Below are positions 1 to 6,584 of a stretch of DNA of 7,084 nt, in pieces. Source of the stretch: a bacterium (GTDB taxonomy: Bacteria; Bacteroidota; Ignavibacteria; Kapaibacteriales; Kapaibacteriaceae); assembly GCA_020050895.1 (NCBI GenBank), contig JAGVJW010000194.1, positions 1 to 7,084 on the forward strand, written 5' to 3'. Within the stretch, counting starts at the first letter, position 1. Every line of letters begins with the position of its first letter. The position numbers were made by a program, and so were the translations under genes. Under the pieces are notes generated by a model that saw only the letters and a program-made list of their open reading frames with translations, was not told where the DNA came from and searched no databases.

Positions 1-164
1 ACGAAGATGTGCGGGCTTCCGGCTTCGATGAAGGAGCGAAGCCCGATAAGTGGGTCGAAAAATTTTCCCAAAGAGGCATCTCAGTTGTGCGGGATGTTGA
101 AAGAGAGGCTGCGCTTGAAGTGCTGGCATATTACGCACAGCATGGCGGAATTATATATGGGTGA
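1..164 (+). CDS. C-terminal fragment of an unrecognised protein (5' end outside window)
   Basis: Frame 3 is open from the left edge to a TGA at 162-164, giving 53 visible residues that end in ...EVLAYYAQHGGIIYG. The stretch is well-balanced protein: a charged start (EDVRASGFDEGAKPDKWVEK), then a segment that alternates like a beta-strand (GISVVRDV) followed by an amphipathic helix (EREAALEVLAYYAQHGG). The two other + strand frames either stop early or read as unnatural Cys/Met/Arg-rich protein, so this is the likely real frame. I do not recognise the family. The 'WVEKFSQRGISVVRDV...A..YA' pattern vaguely resembles the small alpha/beta C-terminal domain of HisZ or HisS-like proteins, but too little is visible to name it. 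It is on the same strand as thyX and separated from it by 107 bp containing a strong hairpin. Confidence 0.6.
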   Translation, partial: EDVRASGFDEGAKPDKWVEKFSQRGISVVRDVEREAALEVLAYYAQHGGIIYG

Positions 165-201
165 ATCGAGAAGCTTGAGAAGAGAAAAAACGAATCTGGA
201 A

Positions 202-234
202 ACGATGCCGGGTATTACGGATACCCGGCATCGT
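202..234 (+). terminator. Perfect 14-bp hairpin, probable transcription terminator of the upstream gene
   Basis: Positions 202-215 (ACGATGCCGGGTAT) are exactly complementary to 221-234, leaving a 5-nt loop, TACGG. The stem is stable, with a GC-rich core, and lies 37 nt after the stop of the upstream gene and 37 nt before the thyX ATG. No run of T follows it directly; only a looser T-rich stretch appears at about 255-271. It may therefore be a weak intrinsic terminator, an mRNA-stabilising hairpin, or a leader structure for thyX. Confidence 0.5.
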
Positions 235-271
235 GGTAAGGCTGCTGGCTGGCTCATTTTATCTTTGCTTT

Positions 272-1114
272 ATGAATGATGCCATCCTCGAACTAATTGG
301 CAAGGAAATTCGCTGTCTCGATAAAGGGTTTGTGCGGTTAGTCGACGTTATGGGAGACGACGACTCCATTGTACAAGCCGCCCGTGTGTCCTATGGAACG
401 GGGACAAAGAAGGTACTCCAGGACAAAGGGCTCATCCGTTACCTGATGCGCCACCTGCATACCACACCATTTGAAATGGTTGAGTTCAAATTCCACGTGA
501 AGTTGCCAATTTTTGTTGCTCGGCAATGGATTCGACATCGAACAGCGAATGTAAATGAGTATAGCGGTCGGTACTCGGAAATGCGCGATGAATTCTATGT
601 GCCCGATCTGGATCAGATCCGTCAGCAAAGCACATCAAATAAGCAGGGACGTGCTGATGAGCCGTTTGAGCCCGATGAAGCCCAGCGCATCAGAGAGATG
701 ATGGCGAACGCTCAGCAAAAGCTGTATTCAGATTATCAGGACATGCTCGGCAGCAATCTGGCGCGCGAACTTGCCCGTATCAATCTTCCTGTTTCGAACT
801 ATACAGAATGGTATTGGAAAATCGATCTTCATAACCTGTTTCACTTTCTGCGTTTGAGAATGGACGACCATGCGCAATATGAAATCCGCGCGTATGGTCA
901 GGCAATTGCTTCCATTGTGCAGGCTGCCGTTCCCATTGCCTACGAAGCATTCGAGGATTACATACTCTATGCACAACACTTTTCTGCTAAGGAGCTTAAG
1001 CTGCTCGCAGCACACCTTAAACCGATACCGGATGATGTTAATGCACTGGACGAATGGGGCCTGAAGGGAAGAGAAGCACAGGAATTTCTTGTCAAAATCA
1101 AAAAATATTTATAA
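272..1114 (+). CDS. thyX: FAD-dependent thymidylate synthase ThyX
   Basis: ThyX makes dTMP from dUMP in the cytoplasm, using methylene-tetrahydrofolate as carbon donor and NADPH through FAD as reductant; it replaces ThyA in many bacteria. The 280-residue product is full length for the family. It carries the ThyX signature RHRX7S at residues 88-98 (RHRTANVNEYS, followed by GRYSE), preceded by the typical 'HTTPFEMVEFKFHVKLPIFVARQ' context at 63-85. The downstream core includes 'ELARINLPVSNYTEWYW' (166-182) and 'LRLRMDDHAQYEIRAYG' (193-209), which supply nucleotide- and flavin-binding residues. The ATG at 272 was chosen because the protein then starts just ahead of the conserved 'RCLDKGFVRLVDVMGDD' segment. 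An in-frame GTG at 233 would add 13 residues but lies within the 202-234 hairpin. No Shine-Dalgarno sequence is visible. The stop TAA (1112-1114) shares its last A with the ATG of the next gene. Confidence 0.95.
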   Translation: MNDAILELIGKEIRCLDKGFVRLVDVMGDDDSIVQAARVSYGTGTKKVLQDKGLIRYLMRHLHTTPFEMVEFKFHVKLPIFVARQWIRHRTANVNEYSGRYSEMRDEFYVPDLDQIRQQSTSNKQGRADEPFEPDEAQRIREMMANAQQKLYSDYQDMLGSNLARELARINLPVSNYTEWYWKIDLHNLFHFLRLRMDDHAQYEIRAYGQAIASIVQAAVPIAYEAFEDYILYAQHFSAKELKLLAAHLKPIPDDVNALDEWGLKGREAQEFLVKIKKYL

Positions 1115-2139
1115 TGAAGTGGATAGTAGTCATCGGGATTATGCTTCTTGCCCTAGGAGCGTGCAGGAATGTGAATACGCAGCCAGAAGATGAGGTGCCG
1201 TTGATACCCTCGTACATGCCTCCTGTACCGTATCCTGCCGATAATCCAATTACGAGAGAAAAAGCGGAGTTGGGCCGACGCTTGTTTTATGAAGGAAGGC
1301 TTTCGCCGGACGGAAACGTTTCGTGCTCCTCATGTCACCAGCCAGATAAGGCGTTTAGCGATGCCCCGCGTCAAATTAGCGTTGGCTTCGATGGACTGCA
1401 GGGTCAGCGCAATTCACCAATGATTGTCAATGCAGGGTATCGTAAAGCTATGTTTTGGGACGGACGTGCAGGCACACTCGAAGAGCAAGCGATGGCTGCA
1501 TTTCTTAACCCGATAGAAATGGCTGCCGATACTGTTTCAGTTGGCTCGCTTCTTCGGTCTGCAGAATACGCCACCCTGTGGCGCCGCGCGTTTGGCGATA
1601 CCAACGTTACAATGAAACGTGCCATGCAGGCAATCGCAACCTTCGAAAGAATCCTCGTCTCTGCTGATAGCAGGTATGATAGGTTTGTAAGGGGCGATTC
1701 AACGGTTCTTTCACCGCTGGAAAAGAAGGGTATGCAGTTATTTTTCAGTGATAAAACAAGCTGTTCTGGGTGTCACAGTGGACCCGACCTTACCGACGAT
1801 CAGTTTCACAACATTGGCTTGTTCTTTCATTACTTCGACCGCGGAAGGTATGTTGTTACCGGTAACCCTCTCGACGAAGGTAAGTTCAAAACACCGTCAC
1901 TCCGAAACATTGCACTCACGCCGCCTTACACTGCAACAGGCGATTTTGAAAAGGGGCTTCTCACTACGCTGGAACAAGTTGTTGATAGGTATAACGATGG
2001 CGGTACGAATTTTCATAGCAAGGATTTTAGGGTGAGAAAACTCAACCTGATAGATGAAGAAAAATCAGCTCTTGTGGCTTTTCTGAAAACACTTACTGAT
2101 AGCAGTGTATTGAATAACCCTAATTTTACAAAACCATAA
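1114..2139 (+). CDS. Di-heme cytochrome c peroxidase / MauG-like lipoprotein
   Basis: The product is 341 residues, a normal length for bacterial di-heme peroxidases, which reduce hydrogen peroxide in the periplasm with electrons from small cytochromes or, in MauG-like members, oxidise other substrates. Residues 1-17 form a lipoprotein signal (MKWIVVIGIMLLALGAC) with lipobox LGA-C and Cys17 as lipid anchor. Two CXXCH heme c sites are present: CSSCH at 71-75 and CSGCH at 217-221. Between them lies the family motif 'FWDGRAGTLEEQA' (114-126) followed by 'LNPIEM' (131-136). Near the C-terminus, 'GKFKTPSLRNIALTPPYTATG' (256-276) and 'TLEQVVDRYNDGG' (285-297) match the second heme domain. Tyr293 lies where classical CcpA-type enzymes have an axial Met, which suggests a MauG-like ligand (inference). 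The start ATG overlaps the thyX stop by one base (TAATG) with no ribosome-binding site of its own, implying translational coupling. The exact substrate is unknown. Confidence 0.93.
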   Translation: MKWIVVIGIMLLALGACRNVNTQPEDEVPLIPSYMPPVPYPADNPITREKAELGRRLFYEGRLSPDGNVSCSSCHQPDKAFSDAPRQISVGFDGLQGQRNSPMIVNAGYRKAMFWDGRAGTLEEQAMAAFLNPIEMAADTVSVGSLLRSAEYATLWRRAFGDTNVTMKRAMQAIATFERILVSADSRYDRFVRGDSTVLSPLEKKGMQLFFSDKTSCSGCHSGPDLTDDQFHNIGLFFHYFDRGRYVVTGNPLDEGKFKTPSLRNIALTPPYTATGDFEKGLLTTLEQVVDRYNDGGTNFHSKDFRVRKLNLIDEEKSALVAFLKTLTDSSVLNNPNFTKP

Positions 2140-2149
2140 CTATAGTTAT
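2136..2149. repeat. 14-bp perfect palindrome ATAACTATAGTTAT
   Basis: The sequence equals its own reverse complement over 14 bp and overlaps the stop codon of the peroxidase gene (TAA, 2137-2139). It is the only clear symmetric site at the left edge of the gap that precedes the exporter operon. It could be an operator for a dimeric regulator, but an AT-rich palindrome of this size is expected by chance about once in several kilobases. Confidence 0.3.
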
Positions 2150-2252
2150 CATCATTCGGTAGTGACGTCTAGTTCTCGTAATACTGTTTACGCTTAATTG
2201 AATTTTTGAGCGAAACCTGCCTCGCAGCCTTGGTTGCTGTAGGAGGCATTTC
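2140..2252 (+). promoter_or_regulatory. Intergenic gap likely to hold the exporter operon promoter
   Basis: This 113-bp stretch between the peroxidase stop and the GTG at 2253 contains no open reading frame of note. It is AT-rich in its middle (about 2180-2210, including TAATAC, TTAATTG and AATTTTTG). A promoter for the ABC exporter operon is expected here because the genes on either side look functionally unrelated. I cannot place -35 and -10 boxes with confidence. The right end holds the hairpin and ribosome-binding site described separately. Confidence 0.3.
2218..2248 (+). promoter_or_regulatory. Hairpin enclosing an AGGAGG ribosome-binding site
   Basis: A perfect Shine-Dalgarno hexamer, AGGAGG (2241-2246), lies 6 nt before a GTG at 2253. 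This is the only strong ribosome-binding site in the window. The same bases pair with an upstream copy of the complementary sequence: TGCCTC (2218-2223) pairs with GAGGCA (2243-2248). An inner stem joins GCAGC (2224-2228) to GTTGC (2233-2237), with one G-U pair and a CTTG loop, leaving TGTAG (2238-2242) bulged. In this fold most of the ribosome-binding site is hidden, so it could act as a translational switch or attenuator. Folding was done by eye. Confidence 0.35.
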
Positions 2253-3050
2253 GTGTTCGGCGCGTCAAGCGATGTGATCTTTATCAGTTTCCTTGTCAAA
2301 CCACTATCGTATGTTGCACCCGTGATGCCGCACGAAGAAAAAGTACCGATAGCAGTCTTTCAAACAGAAAAGGTCACCAAAATCTATCGGATGGGTGAGG
2401 TTGATGTTCATGCACTTCGTGATGTTACGCTTTCTGTTTACGCGGCTGAACTTGTTGCCATCCTTGGCGCATCAGGAAGCGGTAAGTCTACGCTGCTGAA
2501 TATTCTTGGCGGACTCGACGTCCCTACAACAGGACTTGTTAAGTATCGAACAACTGATCTGACCCATGCTGATGAAACCGATCTAACGAAGTTCAGGCGC
2601 AGAGCAGTTGGCTTCGTCTTTCAGTTCTATAACATCATTCCGAGCTTGACGGCGCTCGAGAATGTTCGGCTGGTGACAGACATTGCCGACAACCCAATGG
2701 ATCCAAAGGATGCCTTGAGGCTTGTTGGCCTTGAAGACAGAATGAATCACTTTCCGGCTCAACTGTCCGGCGGCGAACAGCAGCGAGTTGCCATTGCGCG
2801 TGCAATTGCTAAACGCCCGGATGTTTTACTCTGCGACGAACCGACGGGCGCACTGGACTTCTCAACTGGTCTGATAGTCCTGGAGGTAATTGAACGCGTG
2901 CAACGTGAACTCCAAACAACAGTTGTGTTAATTACTCATAATGCTTCGATAGCCGACATGGCCGATCGTGTTATTCGTATGCGCAGTGGTGAGATCGTCG
3001 AGGAAACCCGTAACGAAATTCGAAAGTCGCCGAAAGATTTAAGCTGGTAA
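2253..3050 (+). CDS. ABC transporter ATP-binding protein, LolD/MacB-type
   Basis: This is the cytoplasmic ATPase subunit that powers the FtsX-type permease encoded next. From the GTG at 2253 it has 265 residues. It shows Walker A GASGSGKS (72-79), the Q-loop and following helix 'FVFQFYNIIPSLTALENV' (121-138), the ABC signature LSGGEQQ (171-177), Walker B 'DVLLCDEPTGALD' (190-202) and the H-loop His in LITHN (226-230). The 'RMGEVDVHALRDVTLSV' opening and 'PTGALD' are typical of the LolD/MacB/YknY branch, which pairs with FtsX-domain permeases. The start is uncertain. GTG 2253 has an ideal AGGAGG at 6-nt spacing, but it adds 24 mostly hydrophobic residues (MFGASSDVIFISFLVKPLSY...) that ATPases of this family normally lack. 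ATG 2325 (MPHEEKVPIAVF...) gives a family-typical 241-residue protein but has no ribosome-binding site. The permease starts 2 nt after this stop. Confidence 0.92.
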   Translation: MFGASSDVIFISFLVKPLSYVAPVMPHEEKVPIAVFQTEKVTKIYRMGEVDVHALRDVTLSVYAAELVAILGASGSGKSTLLNILGGLDVPTTGLVKYRTTDLTHADETDLTKFRRRAVGFVFQFYNIIPSLTALENVRLVTDIADNPMDPKDALRLVGLEDRMNHFPAQLSGGEQQRVAIARAIAKRPDVLLCDEPTGALDFSTGLIVLEVIERVQRELQTTVVLITHNASIADMADRVIRMRSGEIVEETRNEIRKSPKDLSW

Positions 3051-3052
3051 GA

Positions 3053-5416
3053 ATGACCGCACTCACAAAAAAGTTATTTCGCGAGATAAATCATTTGCGC
3101 GGTCAGATGATTGCCATCGTTGTAGTCATTGCATGCGGCATTGCAAACTTCGTTGCCTTCCGCAGCGTTCATGCATCGCTTTCACTCACGCAATCCAGTT
3201 TCTATAACGAGTCTCGATTTGCCGATGTGTTTCTCACAGCAAGGCGTGCACCTGAGTCTGTTGCACAACGCATTGCAGAAGTCCCTGGAGTTGCACTCGT
3301 TCAAACACGAGTCTCGGCCGAAGTCATGCTCGACCTTCCAACTGTGCAAGAACCTGCCAGCGGCGTTATTCTCAGCGTACCAGAAAATGATCAGCCAGCG
3401 CTGAATCAGCTGTACCTAAGGTCCGGCAGATGGGTAACGGAGGGAAGTGAATCTGAAGTGATGATTTCAACAGCCTTCGCCGATGCCAACGGTTTTGAAG
3501 AAGGAGATCAGTTTAGCGCAATCATCAACGGCAGGAAGAGAAGGCTTTCCATTGTTGCACGCGTTATCAGTCCGGAACACATCATTGAAATGCCTGCTGG
3601 AACCATGATTCTCGACAACAAGCGATATGGCACCATGTGGATGTCCCGATCTGCACTCTCTGCAGCTTATAACATGAAGGGGGCTTTCAATAGCGCCACG
3701 TTGATGCTTGAGAATGGCGCCGATGAGAAAACAGTAAAGGAAATTATTGATCACATTCTCAAACCGTATGGCACCATTGGCTCTATAGGGCGCGATGAAC
3801 AACTGTCGAATCGGTTTTTGTCTGACGACATTGCGCAGGTTCAGGGTCAGGCCATTATTATTCCAACCATCTTTCTCGGTGTGGCAATATTTCTGCTCAA
3901 CATTGCATTACTGCGTCTGGTAGGCACACAACGGATGTCGATTGCAATTCTAAAGGCATTCGGTTATTCTCAAAGTGCAATTGGTCTTCATTACATCGGT
4001 TTTGCCCTTGTTGCTGTTAGTGCGGGTAGCCTCATCGGATTCATAGGAGGTCAGTACTTGGGCGAAGGTATTACAGCTCTCTATGCGCGCTTCTACAGAT
4101 TTCCCGAGCTGCACTTTGATGTTCCGGATGGAGTTGTAGTTGGATCTATAGTTCTTAGTGCAGTGGCAGCAGTATTGGGTGCAGTGAGTGCCGTTCGGTC
4201 TGTGCTGAAGCTCCCCGCAGCCGAAGCTATGCGTCCGCAGGCACCTAAATCATTCAAGCCTGGAGTTCTTGAACGCATCCCATTATTCAGGCGGCTCGAC
4301 CCTGTTACAGCGATGATATGGCGAACAATTGAACGCCGACCCGTTAAGACCATGTTAAGCATTTCGATGATTGCACTTGCGACGGCGATTCTTGTGATTG
4401 GCAGATCGATGTTCGACATGTTTGATCTTATTATGGACTCGCAGTTCAACAGTGCAAACCGCCAGGATGCAACCGTTATCTTCACCAACAGTCGTAGCGC
4501 CGACGTAGATAACGATGTTTATCATCTGCCCGGAGTACTGCGCGTAGAACCCTTTAGAATGGTGCCGGTAGACGTGTCGTACAAATCAAAGACGAAAAGA
4601 CTTGCCATACAAAGTATTAGTGAAGAGCAGGAATTGATAAGAGTAATTGACTTCGATGGTAAACCAGTTTATATACCGGAAAGTGGCCTGGTCCTTACCA
4701 AATATCTGGCAGACAAACTTGGGTTGGCGATCGGTGATTCACTATCGGTAAAGCTATTGGAAGGAGACCGACGTACGTTCCAGGTGCCCCTTACCGGAAC
4801 GGCTAACGAAATGTTTGGTATTCAAGCCTACATGAATTACAAGGCTCTTAGTGCATTGCTCAGGGAACAGGGTAGCGTATCGGGTTCTGCTATTCTTTTC
4901 GATCGCAACTCGTATGCTGAGTTTTCACAAGAGGTCAAAAACACTCCCGCAATCGCATCAGTGATGATGCGCGATGCCATGATTCGCAGTTTTGATGAGA
5001 ACTACAAAGAGAACATGGATATTTCAACAATCTACATTGTTGCCTTCTCTATGATTATCGCGTTTGGCGTTGTGTATAACAGTGCCCGGATTGCTCTCTC
5101 CGAACGTGCCATAGAGCTTGCGAGTCTTAGAGTTCTTGGATTTACCATCAACGAGATCACGATTGTACTGTTGGGCGAGCAGGTTATTATTCTGCTGATG
5201 GCACTTCCGATTGGACTTATTCTAGGTGCCCTCGGCATTATGGGACTGCCTGCAACGTACGAAAATGATCTTTTTAGATTTCCTGTGATAATAACAGAAC
5301 GGAATCTTGGATTGGCATCGTTAGCTATCTGCTGTGTTGCTATTGCAACAGGAGTCTTGCTTCGCAGAAAACTTTCAAAGCTCGACCTTATCGAGGTATT
5401 AAAATCGAGAGAATAA
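3053..5416 (+). CDS. ABC transporter permease with two FtsX-like domains
   Basis: This 787-residue inner-membrane protein is built from two related halves of four membrane helices each. By eye the helices lie near residues 18-37, 267-289, 313-336 and 361-381 in the first half, and 433-450, 658-678, 703-729 and 752-770 in the second. Each half has a large periplasmic loop (about 40-265 and 451-655, MacB-like) after its first helix. Each FtsX core ends in the family's short coupling tail: 'RSVLKLPAAEAMRP' (382-395) and 'RRKLSKLDLIEVLKSRE' (771-787). The segments 'RMSIAILKAFGYS' (294-306) and 'RAIELASLRVLGFT' (685-698) are the equivalent cytoplasmic loops that contact the ATPase. With the preceding ATPase it should form an exporter that needs only one permease chain rather than the MacB homodimer. 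It starts 2 nt after the ATPase stop and is followed after 1 nt by the adaptor. The substrate is unknown; lipids, peptides, siderophores and antibiotics are all possible for this family. Confidence 0.92.
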   Translation: MTALTKKLFREINHLRGQMIAIVVVIACGIANFVAFRSVHASLSLTQSSFYNESRFADVFLTARRAPESVAQRIAEVPGVALVQTRVSAEVMLDLPTVQEPASGVILSVPENDQPALNQLYLRSGRWVTEGSESEVMISTAFADANGFEEGDQFSAIINGRKRRLSIVARVISPEHIIEMPAGTMILDNKRYGTMWMSRSALSAAYNMKGAFNSATLMLENGADEKTVKEIIDHILKPYGTIGSIGRDEQLSNRFLSDDIAQVQGQAIIIPTIFLGVAIFLLNIALLRLVGTQRMSIAILKAFGYSQSAIGLHYIGFALVAVSAGSLIGFIGGQYLGEGITALYARFYRFPELHFDVPDGVVVGSIVLSAVAAVLGAVSAVRSVLKLPAAEAMRPQAPKSFKPGVLERIPLFRRLDPVTAMIWRTIERRPVKTMLSISMIALATAILVIGRSMFDMFDLIMDSQFNSANRQDATVIFTNSRSADVDNDVYHLPGVLRVEPFRMVPVDVSYKSKTKRLAIQSISEEQELIRVIDFDGKPVYIPESGLVLTKYLADKLGLAIGDSLSVKLLEGDRRTFQVPLTGTANEMFGIQAYMNYKALSALLREQGSVSGSAILFDRNSYAEFSQEVKNTPAIASVMMRDAMIRSFDENYKENMDISTIYIVAFSMIIAFGVVYNSARIALSERAIELASLRVLGFTINEITIVLLGEQVIILLMALPIGLILGALGIMGLPATYENDLFRFPVIITERNLGLASLAICCVAIATGVLLRRKLSKLDLIEVLKSRE

Positions 5417-5417
5417 C

Positions 5418-6581
5418 ATGAAACTTAGACGTCCCAAACATCTTGGCTGGATAATTACAGGAATCGTGTTGGCTGTGCTAATCGGCTTTTCGCTGGTTCC
5501 AACGCCAACGAAGGTTGATGTCCACACCATTGCAAGGGGCATGCTGCTGGAAACAATTGATGCCGAAGGCAAGACTCGTTATGTAACAAAGTATACAATC
5601 ACTCTTCCTGCTAGCGGTACTGTTTCCCGCATAATTCTTCGGCCAGGCGATAGTGTTCGTAAGGGGCAGGTAATCGCGTGGTACACGCCCCCTACCTTTG
5701 ATGCACGTCAGCACGCCGAAGCATCGGCACGTGCAGAAGCTGCCAGACTTGCCGTCGAAGAAGCGCGCCACCGACTGGAGTCGCTGCGTCCGCTGCTGGA
5801 GCAAGCCCGTGTTCGATCGGAACGCACAAAGAAATTAGTGGAAAGTGGCGCCATTGCAAGAGAACAGTCAGAGAATGCCGCCTTCTCGTACACACAACTG
5901 ATGAGCGAAGTGTCTGCGTCTGAAGATAGGATTTCGTTGGCGACGTATGAGCACAGGGCCGCACGTGCCGCAATTTCAGCGGCTCCCGGGCAGCGTATCG
6001 AAATCACAGCGCCCATTGATGGGAAAGTTCTTCGGCGTTTCGAAGAGCAAGAACGTCTTCTTGCTGCCGGTACTCCAATAGTTGAAATCGGCGATAACTC
6101 CGATGTAGAACTTATTGTGGATGTTCTCAGTACCGATGCAGTGCGCATTCGGAACGGAATGGATGTGCTGATAGAAGGATGGGGCGGTACCGATACCTTG
6201 CGCGGAGCTGTTAAAACCGTCGAACCTGCTGCACACCTTAAGGTGTCGTCGTTAGGCGTCGAAGAAAAACGCGTCGATGTAATCACATCAATACACCAAC
6301 CTCCGGTAACGTTGGGCGATGGTTACAAGGTTGACGTAAGAATCATTGTGTGGGAAGGAAGGAACGTTGTTACTGTACCGCTGAGCGCTCTGGTCCACGA
6401 TGATTCGCAATGGAGTGTGTTTGTTGTGAAGGGCGACCAGGTGGAAAAGCGAATTGTAAAGATTGGCCATCGTGCCACATTATATGCAGAGGTGTTGCAG
6501 GGTTTGAAAACGGGTGAATTGGTGGTAAAACATCCACCCGAAGAATTAACCGAGGGATCCGCTATTACAACGGAACGATAG
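5418..6581 (+). CDS. HlyD/MacA-type periplasmic adaptor (membrane fusion protein) of the ABC exporter
   Basis: The 387-residue product is a periplasmic adaptor anchored by one N-terminal membrane helix (about 11-27, after the basic MKLRRPK start). It should connect the ABC pump to an outer-membrane channel. The first lipoyl-like half is at about 60-90, with 'RPGDSVRKGQVIAWY' (75-89) as the key motif. An Ala/Glu/Arg-rich helical hairpin follows at about 93-188, and the second lipoyl half at about 192-226 ('ITAPIDGKVLRRFE', 196-209). A beta-barrel domain at about 228-312 is followed by a membrane-proximal domain containing 'VVTVPLSALVHDDSQWSVFVV' (317-337) and a 'GLKTGELVV' strand near 362-370. 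This domain order matches MacA and related adaptors. The ATG follows the permease stop by a single base; only a weak GAGAGA precedes it. No TolC-like partner is encoded in the window. Confidence 0.92.
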   Translation: MKLRRPKHLGWIITGIVLAVLIGFSLVPTPTKVDVHTIARGMLLETIDAEGKTRYVTKYTITLPASGTVSRIILRPGDSVRKGQVIAWYTPPTFDARQHAEASARAEAARLAVEEARHRLESLRPLLEQARVRSERTKKLVESGAIAREQSENAAFSYTQLMSEVSASEDRISLATYEHRAARAAISAAPGQRIEITAPIDGKVLRRFEEQERLLAAGTPIVEIGDNSDVELIVDVLSTDAVRIRNGMDVLIEGWGGTDTLRGAVKTVEPAAHLKVSSLGVEEKRVDVITSIHQPPVTLGDGYKVDVRIIVWEGRNVVTVPLSALVHDDSQWSVFVVKGDQVEKRIVKIGHRATLYAEVLQGLKTGELVVKHPPEELTEGSAITTER

Positions 6582-6584
6582 ATA

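Noticed and set aside
233..271. Alternative GTG start for ThyX
   Set aside because: The GTG lies within the hairpin stem and adds residues not expected in the family; ATG 272 fits better.
7..279. Open frame of 90 codons at the left end of the + strand
   Set aside because: It reads as unnatural protein, runs through the 202-234 hairpin and into thyX. Frame 3, which ends at 164, looks like the genuine coding frame.
4093..4488. 131-codon open frame on the minus strand opposite the permease gene
   Set aside because: It is antisense to well-conserved FtsX membrane helices, with no independent start signal or motif.
5708..6286. 192-codon open frame on the minus strand opposite the adaptor gene
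   Set aside because: It is Ser/Arg/Thr-rich low-complexity protein with no recognisable motif, and lies entirely antisense to a clear adaptor coding region; it is a shadow frame.
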